A stretch of DNA of 34,204 bases. It comes from an uncultured Oscillospiraceae bacterium. GTDB lineage: Bacteria; Bacillota; Clostridia; Oscillospirales; Oscillospiraceae. The notes under the pieces were generated by a model. That model ran no database searches. It was not told the DNA's origin and worked only from the letters and a program-made list of their open reading frames with translations. Location of the stretch: the NCBI GenBank assembly GCA_910578505.1, contig CAJTPV010000033.1, forward strand, positions 1 through 34,204, given 5' to 3'. Made by a program: the position numbers and the translations under genes. Positions 13,820-21,931 of the stretch are shown one piece after another; the stretch's first letter is position 1; every line of letters starts with the position of its first letter.

Positions 13820-16144
13820 CTACAGCGGGGGGAAATTCATAGCCTCGATATACCGCTTCTGGAACAGTTTGCTGGAGGACAGCTCCACCACCTGGGCGGC
13901 GGCGGCGATCCGCCCCGCCTCCTCCACCAGGGAGGCGGACTGGAGGATACGGCCCGCGCCGGTGCCGGCGGCGTTGCCGATGGCCGCCGTCCGGCGGGCC
14001 AGCCCCGCCGGCAGCAGGCCAATGCGCTCGGCGGAGGCGGGGTCCATCCAGCTGCCGAAGCCGCCGCAGAGGATCACGCCGTCCAGCTGGCCGTACCCGA
14101 TACCGGCGGCGTCCAGCAGGGTGTCTATCCCCCCGCGGATCGCCCCCTTGGCCAGCTGCAGCTGGCGGATGTCCCGCTGGGTGAGCCGCACATCGCCGGA
14201 GAGGAGCAGCTCCCCGCCCCGGTCCGGACGGATGCGGCCCTTGGGGTGGATGTCCCCGGTCTCCAGCAGGCAGGCCACGGCGTCGATGAGGCCGGAGCCG
14301 CAGAGGCTGGCGGCCTGTCCGCCGCCGATGACCGTGCAGCGCAGGCCGCCCGGCTCCAGAGACACCTGGCTGATGGCCCCGGTGCGGGCGCTGGAGCCGC
14401 AGGAAATACCCGCCCCCTCAAAGGCGGGGCCGGCCGCCGTGGCGCAGCAGTAGAGGCCCCTGTCTGTCTTCAGGGCCATCTCCCCATTGGTACCTGCGTC
14501 CACCAGCAGGACACAGCCCGGCTGGCTGAGCAGTCCGCTGGCCAGGATGCTGCAGGTGATATCCGCGCCCACATAGGCGGAAATGCAGGGTGGGAGGTAG
14601 GCCGGCAGGCCGGGGAAGCCGGGCAGTCCCAGAGCCAGCGTGGTCCCGAACAGGGACTGGGGCCGGAAGGGGGCCATGGACAGGGAGCGGGGGTCCAGCC
14701 CGGCGGCCAGATGGAGCATGGTGGTGTTGCCGGTGACGCACAGCCCGGACACCCGGCTGTCCTCCACGCCCGCGTCCCGGCACAGCCGGCGCAGCATGTC
14801 CCCCAGCTGCCTGCAGATGAGCACCTGCAGGGGTTCCACCGTGTTCCGGCTGGCGTAGTCGATGCGGGAGAGCACGTCTGCGCCGTAGCGGCTCTGCCGG
14901 TTCATCTCCCCCACCACCGCCAGGGTCCGCTTCTCCTCTCTGGAGAAGAGGTAGCCCACCACGGTGGTGGTGCCGATGTCGAAAGCCGCGCCCAGATCGC
15001 CGCTGTAGATGGGCTCCAGGGGGGCGGTGTCCGGAAAATAGTCCGTCTCAATCCGGTCGCCATCCTGGGAGGGGAGGGTGACAAAGCAGTCTCCCAGAAT
15101 TTTGGCAAAGCAGGCCAGGCGCACCCCGCCGGAGGCGCCGCCCAGCAGCGCCAGCTCCTCCGGGGAGGGGGCGGACAGCTCGCCCGACGCCGTTACCCGG
15201 CATTTCCCGCAGGCGTGGTTCCCGCCGCAGGGGAAGTCCAGCGGAAGCCCCGTGCTCCGCATGGCCTCTATCAGCCCCGTGCCAGCCTTGACCGGGACCG
15301 TGCCGCTGCGTTCCCCGCTGCGCCAGATGAGGGATACCATAGGAACCTCCTTCTGCACCCGGTCCTGCCGGAGCGTCTCCGGCGGCAGGGTGCGCTTGAA
15401 TTTTGCGCTGAGTACCCGCTTCTGAAAGGAAAAGGGGATCAGTTTGGTGTTGTAATACTCCACCGAGTACAAAACCGGCTCCGACGCCTGGGTGTAGCAG
15501 AGGGAGTCCAGCTTCAGCAGGGGGAAGCCCGCGTCCACCGCCATGATCTCCGCCAGCCGCCCCTCCGCCGCGCAGGCGTCCATGTGGACGGTCAGCGCCT
15601 CCAGCAGCTCGTCGCACATGCTCTGGAGGAAAAGGAAGATGTTCACGTCCACCAGCGAAAAGCTGCTGCTGGAGCGGTCATAGTACCGGGCCGGGATGTA
15701 GTCCGCCACAAAGATGACGGGCTGCCCGTCGGCATAGACCACGTTTTCGATCTGATAGATGCTCTCCCCGTCCTCCAGGGCCAGCTTTTCCGCCACCGCG
15801 CGGGGCGGCGCGGACAGCATCCGCAGCTGGTACAGGGTGGAGCTGGGCTGGTAGCCGCAGTTGGCCACAATATCCAGGTACACGCTGTCGATATCCAGCC
15901 GGGCCGGCTCATTGAGGACGTGGCGGTTTATCAGCGTCCCCACGCCCCGCCTCCTGGTGATATACCCGGCCCCCTCCAGCTGGGAGAGGACGTCCCGTAT
16001 CTTGACGCGGCTGACGCCGAAGCGCGCCGCCAGCTCCGCTTCGGAAGGAAGGCGGCTGCCGGTGTGTTCTTTGGCGTAGGAGCGGATCCATTCCAGCAGT
16101 CGGATGTAGGTCTCCGGATACAGATCGTATGGCTGGTCCCTCAT
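13820..16144 (-). CDS. GntR-UTRA regulator fused to a RACo-type corrinoid activator
   Basis: A single 774-residue frame joins two normally separate proteins. Residues about 12-75 are a GntR winged helix (LPSEAELAARFGVSRVKIRD), and about 95-245 a UTRA ligand-binding domain (HutC subfamily). From about 269 follows a plant-type 2Fe-2S domain with Cys306, Cys312, Cys315 and Cys345 (CGGNHACGKC). From about 385 comes the ATP-binding ASKHA/DUF4445 part (AAFDIGTTTVVGYLF; LLVDAGTNGEM; LCGSGLIDAV), as in RACo/RamA-like proteins that reduce inactive Co(II) corrinoids at the cost of ATP. An AAGGAGG lies 5 bases before ATG 15340, in frame, so a separate 506-residue activator is probably also made. Partners are likely the corrinoid protein at 10511-11167, and the regulator half probably controls this locus. 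No stop or frameshift separates the halves in the given sequence. Confidence 0.9.
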   Translation of the reverse strand: MRDQPYDLYPETYIRLLEWIRSYAKEHTGSRLPSEAELAARFGVSRVKIRDVLSQLEGAGYITRRRGVGTLINRHVLNEPARLDIDSVYLDIVANCGYQPSSTLYQLRMLSAPPRAVAEKLALEDGESIYQIENVVYADGQPVIFVADYIPARYYDRSSSSFSLVDVNIFLFLQSMCDELLEALTVHMDACAAEGRLAEIMAVDAGFPLLKLDSLCYTQASEPVLYSVEYYNTKLIPFSFQKRVLSAKFKRTLPPETLRQDRVQKEVPMVSLIWRSGERSGTVPVKAGTGLIEAMRSTGLPLDFPCGGNHACGKCRVTASGELSAPSPEELALLGGASGGVRLACFAKILGDCFVTLPSQDGDRIETDYFPDTAPLEPIYSGDLGAAFDIGTTTVVGYLFSREEKRTLAVVGEMNRQSRYGADVLSRIDYASRNTVEPLQVLICRQLGDMLRRLCRDAGVEDSRVSGLCVTGNTTMLHLAAGLDPRSLSMAPFRPQSLFGTTLALGLPGFPGLPAYLPPCISAYVGADITCSILASGLLSQPGCVLLVDAGTNGEMALKTDRGLYCCATAAGPAFEGAGISCGSSARTGAISQVSLEPGGLRCTVIGGGQAASLCGSGLIDAVACLLETGDIHPKGRIRPDRGGELLLSGDVRLTQRDIRQLQLAKGAIRGGIDTLLDAAGIGYGQLDGVILCGGFGSWMDPASAERIGLLPAGLARRTAAIGNAAGTGAGRILQSASLVEEAGRIAAAAQVVELSSSKLFQKRYIEAMNFPPL
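15338..15356 (-). promoter_or_regulatory. Internal ribosome binding site and start codon inside the fusion gene
   Basis: On the minus strand AGAAGGAGGTTCCTATG places a consensus Shine-Dalgarno 5 bases ahead of an in-frame ATG (15338-15340, Met269). It sits exactly between the UTRA domain and the ferredoxin domain, as if this had been a separate gene start. It predicts a second, shorter product. Confidence 0.75.
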
Positions 16145-16252
16145 GGCCCTATTGTCCCCCTCGGTGGTTTTCTTTTATTTTGCCGCAGAAGCCGGTTTTT
16201 GTCCAGACCCAAATGACGCAGGAAAAAAACTTTTTTGGCTGCAGCGGTCAAA

Positions 16253-16263
16253 TAGTATGACTG
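16253..16263. promoter_or_regulatory. Candidate operator, copy 2
   Basis: TAGTATGACTG contains the dyad AGT-ATG-ACT and is the reverse complement of the palindrome at 11413-11423 apart from one end base. It is about 110 bases upstream of the fusion gene. It may be a binding site for the fused GntR domain (inference). Confidence 0.35.
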
Positions 16264-16457
16264 ATTTTTTGCAGGACACCGGAAATGATTCCCCGAAAAT
16301 ACCAAAGAAGGGCCGCAAAGCGGATAATACGCGGAATTTGCCGGAAAGTGCCGGCGCAAGACGGCAAGTGAATGGAAAAATCAGTAATATCCATTGGGAG
16401 AGGGAGAAATTTTCACCAAAAAGCTGAGGTTGCATTTGTACAGAATGTATGATATCT

Positions 16458-16487
16458 TTGACAATATAGCTGTGTTTTTGGTATTTG
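16458..16487 (+). promoter_or_regulatory. Candidate promoter for the deaminase-permease operon
   Basis: TTGACA (16458-16463) is a perfect -35 box; 18 bases on is TATTTG (16482-16487, preceded by TGG), a weak -10 box that an activator or the TG element might help. Confidence 0.5.
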
Positions 16488-16571
16488 CAACAAAGGGACC
16501 AGCGGGGATGCGGCATATCCCTGGAGTGGCGCGACGTCCCTGCCGCCTGACTGAAGAAACGGAGGTTTTTC

Positions 16572-17927
16572 ATGAATCGCTTACTCATCCGCAATATCCG
16601 CTCCCTGATTTCCTGCGACGAACAGGACCGTGTCTATGAGAATGTTAACGTCTTCTGTGAGGACGGACTCATCCGCTCCATCGGACCCGGCGCGCCGGAG
16701 GCGGACGAGGTCATCGACGGGGCGGGAATGCTCTGCTATCCCGGACTGATCAACACCCACCACCATCTCTACCAGGTCTTCTCCCGCAATCTGCCGCAGG
16801 TGCAGAATATGGAGCTGTTTGACTGGCTGGTCACCCTCTATGAGATATGGAAGGGGCTGAATGAGGATACTGTCCGCCTCTCCTCCTGCGTGGGCATGGG
16901 GGAGCTGATGAAAAACGGGTGTACCACTGTGTTTGACCACCACTACGTCTTTCCCAAGAATGCCGGGGATCTGATCGGGGCCCAGGCCCAGGCCGCCGGG
17001 GACCTGGGGGTGCGGATGCACTTCTCTCGCGGCAGCATGGACCTGTCCCGGAAGGACGGCGGCCTGCCTCCCGACAGCGTGGTGCAGACTGTGGATGAGA
17101 TCATGGAGGACAGCGCCCGGCTTATCGGGAAGTATCACGACCCCTCCTTCCAGTCCATGCGGCGGCTTGCTCTGGCCCCCTGCTCACCCTTCTCCGTGTC
17201 TGCGGACCTGCTGCGGGAGAGCGCCGTGCTGGCCCGGGAGTACGGGGTGCGCCTGCACACCCACCTGTGTGAGACCAGGGATGAGGAAAACTATACCCTG
17301 GAGCGGGTGGGATTGCGGCCCCTGGCCTATATGCAGACGCTGGGCTGGACCGGCAGCGACGTGTGGTACGCCCACGGCATCCACTTCAACGACCAGGAGC
17401 TGCGCCTGCTGGCGGAGACCGGCACCGGCGTGTGCCACTGTCCCATCTCCAATATGAAGCTCTCCTCCGGCATCGCCCGCATTCCGGAGATGCTGGAGAT
17501 GGGCATTCCGGTGGGCCTGGGCGCGGACGGCTCTGCCTCCAACGACGGCTCCAACCTGCTGGAGGAGCTGCGGGTAAGCTACCTGCTCCACCGCCTCAAC
17601 TCCAGCGAGAAGGCCCCCAGCGGCTATGACCTGCTGAAGGTGGCCACAATGGGCAGCGCCCGGCTGCTGGGCCGGGAGAAGGAAATTGGCTCTCTGGAGC
17701 CGGGCAAATGTGCGGACCTGTTCCTGCTGCGGGCGGACCGCCTGGAGTTGGTGGGTGCGTGCTACGACCCCAAATCCGTGCTGGCTACCGTGGGAGTGAA
17801 GGGTCCCGTGGATTATACGGTGGTCAACGGGCGCGTCACCGTCCGGGACGGGCGGCTGACCGGCGTGGATGAGGAGAAACTGGTGCGGGACGCAGAGCAG
17901 GAGATCCGGCGGTATCTGGGCCAGTGA
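16572..17927 (+). CDS. 8-oxoguanine deaminase-like amidohydrolase
   Basis: This cytosolic metal-dependent hydrolase deaminates a ring amino group; the closest remembered family is Pseudomonas 8-oxoguanine deaminase, which yields urate. Amidohydrolase metal sites are visible: NTHHHLYQ (His63 and His65), LHTHLCE (near 228-234), AHGIHF (near 263) and GADGSASND (near 313-321) with the catalytic Asp. Family-specific segments DHHYVFP, RGSMDLSRKDGGLPP and APCSPFSVS also match. The length is 451 residues, normal for the group. GGAGG lies 6 bases before the ATG. The gene is followed after 57 bases by an NCS1 permease, the arrangement seen for cytosine or creatinine deaminase with CodB. Given that, creatinine, isoguanine or a methylated purine remain alternative substrates; the methyltransferase genes opposite make an N-methyl substrate attractive (inference). 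Confidence 0.85.
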   Translation: MNRLLIRNIRSLISCDEQDRVYENVNVFCEDGLIRSIGPGAPEADEVIDGAGMLCYPGLINTHHHLYQVFSRNLPQVQNMELFDWLVTLYEIWKGLNEDTVRLSSCVGMGELMKNGCTTVFDHHYVFPKNAGDLIGAQAQAAGDLGVRMHFSRGSMDLSRKDGGLPPDSVVQTVDEIMEDSARLIGKYHDPSFQSMRRLALAPCSPFSVSADLLRESAVLAREYGVRLHTHLCETRDEENYTLERVGLRPLAYMQTLGWTGSDVWYAHGIHFNDQELRLLAETGTGVCHCPISNMKLSSGIARIPEMLEMGIPVGLGADGSASNDGSNLLEELRVSYLLHRLNSSEKAPSGYDLLKVATMGSARLLGREKEIGSLEPGKCADLFLLRADRLELVGACYDPKSVLATVGVKGPVDYTVVNGRVTVRDGRLTGVDEEKLVRDAEQEIRRYLGQ

Positions 17928-17984
17928 GCCGGCCCAATGTTGATGTTGCTGCGCCCGGGCGCAGCGGAAAGGTATGGTGAGAAT

Positions 17985-19277
17985 ATGGAACACAACAATT
18001 CACAGGTGACCTCTTATGATACCTCGGCAATTCAGAAGGAGAACCGGCAGAGCTGGGTGAAGATCCTCTCCATTTGGATGGGGCTGATCTTCTCCACGGC
18101 CACCATGCTGTACGGCGGCGTGCTGGGCACCTTCCTGGACCTGGGACACGCGCTGCTGGCAATTGTCTGCGGCACAGCCATCCTGGCGCTGCTGTCCATC
18201 CTCATCTCCAACATCGGCGCGGACACCGGCCTGTCCTGCTATGAGCTGATGAAATATTTCCTGGGCAATACCGGCGGGCGGATCGTCTCCGTCATGTTCA
18301 TCAGCGTGATGCTGGGCTGGTCCGGCATCGGCGTGATCGTGGTGGTGGAAATGATGGCCCTGTACATCCCGTTCTTTGCCACGCCGCTGGGCTTCGCCCT
18401 GGGCGGCATCGGGCTGAACATCATCTTCGTGGGCACAGTCTGGTCCAGCTTCAAGGGCCTGAGCTTTTTCTCCCGGCTGGCGGTGCCCATCATCACGGTG
18501 GTCTTCGTCATCGCCTTTGTCCGCACCGGGCAGGTGTACGGACTGGCCCCTCTGTTTGAAAAAGTGCCGGTCAATCCCCACAGCTTCCCCTATGTGGTGT
18601 CCGGCGTGGTGGCCTGCTGGATCAACGCCCCCCTGCAGGCCCCGGACATCTCCCGGTTCTCCCGCTCCCGGCGGGATACGCTGGTGGCCACCATTCTGGC
18701 CTTCGTGGGCGGGGCGACGCTGGTCTACGGCATCGGCGCGGTGACAGGCGTGGCCACCGGGGTGGACAACATCCCCGGCATCTTCGACAAGCTGGGCATC
18801 GCCTCACTGGCGGTGGTGCTGATCCTGCTGCTGACCTGGACCAGCAGCGCCGAGAGCCTCTACTCCTCCTCCCTGGCTTTCGCCTCCGTGCTGCCCATCA
18901 AGCGCAAGGAGCTGCTGCTGGGGCTGAGCTTCGTCATCACCACTACCTTTACCATGATCGACCTGTACGCCTATTTTACCCAGTGGGTGGACGTCACGGG
19001 CCTGTTCTTCTGCCCCATTATCGGCCTCTTCCTGACGGACTACTACTGCTTCCGCAAAAAGTATACCCTGCCCGCCAGCGAAATTCCCGCCGCCATCTCC
19101 ATCCCCTCCATCATTGCTGTGGCTATCGGCATCGCAACCAATCTGGCTATTGCGGACTACGGCCTCTTTGTCTCCATCTTCACCACATCCGGCTCCTATT
19201 TCGTGCTGAACAAGTACGCCTTTGCCGACAAGACGCTGCAGGCCGCCGAGGCCGCCGCAAATGCAGCGCGCGAATGA
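17985..19277 (+). CDS. NCS1-family nucleobase permease (CodB-like)
   Basis: This 430-residue inner-membrane transporter has about twelve hydrophobic segments, starting WVKILSIWMGLIFSTATMLY. Family marks are the early GADTGLSCYELMKYFLG stretch, GWSGIGVIVV, and ACWINAPLQAPDISRF, matching the conserved discontinuous helix region of cytosine permeases. NCS1 proteins bring in cytosine, purines, allantoin, hydantoins or related rings, often with Na+ or H+. The ATG at 17985 was preferred to one at 17937 because the upstream residues are non-membrane and not conserved in type; the ribosome binding site (GGTGAG) is modest. It directly follows the deaminase gene, so the pair probably imports and deaminates one substrate. 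A small palindrome GCTGCGCCCGGGCGCAGC lies in the gap at about 17947-17964. Confidence 0.88.
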   Translation: MEHNNSQVTSYDTSAIQKENRQSWVKILSIWMGLIFSTATMLYGGVLGTFLDLGHALLAIVCGTAILALLSILISNIGADTGLSCYELMKYFLGNTGGRIVSVMFISVMLGWSGIGVIVVVEMMALYIPFFATPLGFALGGIGLNIIFVGTVWSSFKGLSFFSRLAVPIITVVFVIAFVRTGQVYGLAPLFEKVPVNPHSFPYVVSGVVACWINAPLQAPDISRFSRSRRDTLVATILAFVGGATLVYGIGAVTGVATGVDNIPGIFDKLGIASLAVVLILLLTWTSSAESLYSSSLAFASVLPIKRKELLLGLSFVITTTFTMIDLYAYFTQWVDVTGLFFCPIIGLFLTDYYCFRKKYTLPASEIPAAISIPSIIAVAIGIATNLAIADYGLFVSIFTTSGSYFVLNKYAFADKTLQAAEAAANAARE

Positions 19278-19310
19278 GCCGGACCCGCAGCGTCCGAGGC
19301 GCTTACTTAA

Positions 19311-19400
19311 ATTGCTAACTTCGGCGAAGGACTGCGTCTGGCCAAGGACCGCCTGGGTGAAAAGAACGTCTACTATATGAACCCCTCTTTTGACCGCTAA
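19311..19400 (+). pseudogene. C-terminal gene remnant
   Basis: Downstream of the permease a 29-residue stretch reads like the tail of a real protein (FGEGLRLAKDRLGEKNVYYM, then NPSFDR and stop). An in-frame stop lies just before it and there is no start codon. It is probably the leftover 3' end of a gene whose body was deleted. I do not recognise the family. Confidence 0.4.
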
Positions 19401-19415
19401 ACCGATTACCGCACC

Positions 19416-19457
19416 ACAGACAGCGGGGATGGCTCTCATGCCATCCCCGCTGTCTGT
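19416..19457. terminator. Bidirectional terminator between permease and pfkA
   Basis: Arms 19416-19433 and 19440-19457 pair perfectly over 18 bases with a TCTCAT loop. On the plus strand it is followed by TTC. It lies between convergent transcripts (permease rightward, phosphofructokinase leftward) and could end both. Confidence 0.8.
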
Positions 19458-19473
19458 TTCAATGTACGCAGCA

Positions 19474-20481
19474 TCAAAGCGCGCCGCAGTTATTGGTCAG
19501 CGCCTCCAGAATCCGATAGCGTCCCATATCGAACTCCTTGGTCATCTTCAGCGCCTCCTCCATATCCATCACCTCAAAGTGGCCGGACTGCGTCGTTACC
19601 ACGCAGTTGCCCCGCATGGCGATGATGGACTGCACCACCGCGTAGCCCATACAGCTGGCGGTCTCCCGGTCCTGCCGGCTGGGCGCGCCGCCGCGCTGGA
19701 TGTGGCCCAGAACCGTGACACGGGGGTCCAGACCCACAGCCTCATGGATTCTGCGGCTGATCTCCATGGTGTCGCCTGCACCCTCAGCCACCACCACCAT
19801 GTAGTGGGTGGTGCCCGCCAGACGGGCCCGGCGAATCTTCTCGACAATATCCCGGTCAAAATCCAGCTCTTTTTCCGGAATCAAAACGGCGGTGGCCCCT
19901 GTGGAAATCCCCACGGCCAGCGCCAGATAGCCGGCGTGGCGGCCCATGACCTCCACCACGGAGCAGCGCTCGTGGGACTGCATGGTGTCCCGCAGCCTGT
20001 CGATGCACTCAATACAGGTGTTGCAGGCGGTGTCAAAGCCAATGGTATAGTGGGAGCAGCCAATATCGTTGTCAATGGTGGCGGGAATACCGGCCACCTG
20101 CAGCTGATACCCCGTCTCCTTGGCCCGGCGGGACAGCTCCAGCGCCCCCCGGAAGGTGCCGTCGCCGCCAATGGCCACAATGGCGTCCAGGCCCAGCAGG
20201 CGGCAGGTGGCCAAGGCCTTGTCCTGACCGGCCACGGTCCGGAACTCATCGCTGCGGGCGGTATACAGGAGGGTGCCGCCCCGGTTGATGATGTGGCTGA
20301 CGCTGGATGTATCCATGTTGACAAAATCACTGTTGATCAGGCCGTTCCAGCCTCTGCGGATGCCGATGCAGCTGACGCCCTGGCCCACGGCGGACCGTAC
20401 GACGGCGCGGATAGCGGCGTTCATGCCCGGCGCGTCGCCGCCGCTTGTCAGAACGCCTATACGTTTTACCTTTTGCTCCAT
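19474..20481 (-). CDS. pfkA: ATP-dependent 6-phosphofructokinase
   Basis: Phosphorylates fructose 6-phosphate to the 1,6-bisphosphate, the committed step of glycolysis, in the cytosol. The protein of 335 residues has the family marks GVLTSGGDAPGMNAAIRA at the N-terminus, IGGDGTFRGA, IPATIDNDI with the catalytic Asp region, MGRHAGYLA and GHIQRGGAPS. The residue pattern GGDGTFRG together with PATIDND (no Asp or Lys at the PPi-specific positions) favours ATP over pyrophosphate as donor. The ATG at 20481 has GGAGGAAGC just upstream. It is monocistronic with a near-consensus promoter at 20553-20581 and the strong hairpin terminator at 19416-19457. Confidence 0.95.
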   Translation of the reverse strand: MEQKVKRIGVLTSGGDAPGMNAAIRAVVRSAVGQGVSCIGIRRGWNGLINSDFVNMDTSSVSHIINRGGTLLYTARSDEFRTVAGQDKALATCRLLGLDAIVAIGGDGTFRGALELSRRAKETGYQLQVAGIPATIDNDIGCSHYTIGFDTACNTCIECIDRLRDTMQSHERCSVVEVMGRHAGYLALAVGISTGATAVLIPEKELDFDRDIVEKIRRARLAGTTHYMVVVAEGAGDTMEISRRIHEAVGLDPRVTVLGHIQRGGAPSRQDRETASCMGYAVVQSIIAMRGNCVVTTQSGHFEVMDMEEALKMTKEFDMGRYRILEALTNNCGAL

Positions 20482-20552
20482 ATGCTTCCTCCGAATATCA
20501 TAAGGGTGGCAGCGCACAAGACGGTGGGGCCCCTGCGCTCTGCCTTTCTTTG

Positions 20553-20581
20553 AATATACGCTTTTCTGGTTTCTTTGTCAA
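20553..20581 (-). promoter_or_regulatory. Promoter of pfkA
   Basis: On the minus strand TTGACA (20576-20581), a 17-base spacer and TATATT (20553-20558) form an almost perfect housekeeping promoter about 70 bases ahead of the start codon. Confidence 0.85.
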
Positions 20582-20655
20582 GATTTCCTGTAAAAAAATC
20601 TATTCAGCCATCCAATATATCCCATTTCGCGCAAAGAATCTCTGGGAATGGACTG

Positions 20656-21360
20656 TCAGGCCCCTTCTTTTCGTCTCAGTGTCCGCAGATACGCCTTCCG
20701 CGCCGCGGTGATCCGCCGGCTCTCAATGGCTTTCTGGATCGTCTTATTATGAACCCAGAGCCCCAACCTCCCCTGCTCCAGATACGGTAGCGCCGCCTCG
20801 TACTGCTTGGCCAGCGCGGTGGCAAAATACCACGCCGCCATCATATCCACATAGTACTCCCCGCCTCGCACCTGGGACACCCACGCCAGATATTCCGGCT
20901 GAAATGCTTCGTCCAGATAGAAGCTCAGCAGCACGCCGATCCCAAACCGTGCCGTATACACGTGCTGGCTGTCCATCCAGCGCCGCGCCTGCTCCGGCAG
21001 CTGCTCCGGATGCTTCCGGAAAGCCTTGGGGCTGAGCAGGTCGCAGGTGGCCCAGTTGTCCACATAGGGCAGGAATTCCTCCAGCGCCTCCACCGTCTGC
21101 CCGTAGTCCCGCAGCAGTGACAGCAGGGCGCCGTGGAGGTTGTTTTCCTCATAGTACCGGTGGGGCAGGCTTCCTAAGTATTCTGCCGCCGTCTCCGGCG
21201 TTTTGCTCAGCTCGCGGGCCAGCTGCCGGATCTCCGGCGTCCGCACGCCGATGACGGCCTCCGGCGGCACGGTAGGCATCAGTTTACAGTGAAACGCCTT
21301 ATAGTCCAGATCCTGCAAATCAAAAAGCCTCATCCGGACGCTCTCCACAATATCGCTCAT
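20656..21360 (-). CDS. DNA alkylation repair protein (AlkD-like)
   Basis: AlkD-family glycosylases use HEAT-like helical repeats to cradle DNA and release alkylated bases such as 3- and 7-methylpurines. This 234-residue protein is all-helical by pattern and has GVRTPEIRQLAREL, EENNLHGALLS, FLPYVDNWATCDLLSPKAF, ARFGIGVLLSFYL and VDMMAAWYFATALAK, typical of the DNA alkylation repair family; WVHNKTIQKAIESRRI near the C-terminus is also conserved. Its start ATGA overlaps the stop of the exonuclease gene, and the ribosome binding site GGAGGAG lies inside that gene, so the two are coupled. It is the last gene of a three-gene operon with a metallophosphoesterase. No clear terminator was seen after it. 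Confidence 0.88.
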   Translation of the reverse strand: MSDIVESVRMRLFDLQDLDYKAFHCKLMPTVPPEAVIGVRTPEIRQLARELSKTPETAAEYLGSLPHRYYEENNLHGALLSLLRDYGQTVEALEEFLPYVDNWATCDLLSPKAFRKHPEQLPEQARRWMDSQHVYTARFGIGVLLSFYLDEAFQPEYLAWVSQVRGGEYYVDMMAAWYFATALAKQYEAALPYLEQGRLGLWVHNKTIQKAIESRRITAARKAYLRTLRRKEGA

Positions 21361-21926
21361 TGTCTCCTCCCCTGGAGCGTACGGCGGTTAACCAGGTCGT
21401 ATTCCCGCCGGAATGCCTCGATGTCCGCCCCTCTGTCCAGGCAGTCGATCAGAATTTCCGCGCAGGCCCGGCTGTCGCTGCCCGCCTGGTGGTGGTCCAG
21501 GTCAATGTCCAGGTAGGCGCACAGCGTATCCAGCTTGTGATTGGGCAGCTGCGGGTAGACCCGCCGTCCCATCCGGCAGGTGCAGGCGTACCAGACCGTG
21601 TCCCGCCAGTCAATGCAGTAGGCCCGCAGGCACTTGGCCAGCACCCCCATGTCAAAGGGCGCGTTGTGGGCTACCAGCAGGCCGCTGGACAGGATGGGCT
21701 CCAGGGCAGGCCAGAGCTGCCCGAAGTCGGGCGCGGCTTCCGCCATGGCCGGCGTGATGCCTGTGAGGCGGATATTAAAGGCGTGAAACCAGGTCTCCGG
21801 GTTGACCAGCGTGGACAGCTCGTCCACAATCATGCCGTTTTCCACCACCGTGATGCCGATGGCGCTCATACGGCTGTTGGCGGAGTTGGGCGTCTCCACG
21901 TCAAAAACAATATACCGATTCTCCAT
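21357..21926 (-). CDS. DEDDh-type 3'-5' exonuclease (DnaQ-like)
   Basis: This 189-residue nuclease has the Exo I motif in YIVFDVETPNSANSR (Asp and Glu), Exo II in LVAHNAPFDMGVL, and Exo III as HHQAGSDSRAC with the His and Asp of the DEDDh class. It resembles the proofreading epsilon subunit domain and other stand-alone single-strand exonucleases that act with two metal ions. The start ATG lies 5 bases after the metallophosphoesterase stop; the ribosome binding site is weak, so translation probably depends on coupling. The stop overlaps the start of the AlkD-like gene. A shared role in DNA repair with that neighbour is plausible. Confidence 0.9.
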   Translation of the reverse strand: MENRYIVFDVETPNSANSRMSAIGITVVENGMIVDELSTLVNPETWFHAFNIRLTGITPAMAEAAPDFGQLWPALEPILSSGLLVAHNAPFDMGVLAKCLRAYCIDWRDTVWYACTCRMGRRVYPQLPNHKLDTLCAYLDIDLDHHQAGSDSRACAEILIDCLDRGADIEAFRREYDLVNRRTLQGRRQ

Positions 21927-21931
21927 ACTCG

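Larger units (their letters stand above)
16145..16571. other. Divergent control region of 427 bases
   Basis: No gene seen. It separates the leftward fusion gene from the rightward deaminase and permease. It holds the palindrome at 16253-16263, A/T-rich runs (AAAAAAACTTTTTT near 16230), a GC dyad TTGCCGG-AAAGT-GCCGGC near 16338-16356, and a candidate rightward promoter at 16458-16487. Confidence 0.6.

Noticed and set aside
13553..16216. An 887-codon open frame on the plus strand opposite the regulator-activator fusion and part of the Mo-hydroxylase gene
   Set aside because: High-GC shadow frame: low-complexity Gly/Ala/His/Gln-rich translation, no domains, and the opposite strand holds clear protein families.
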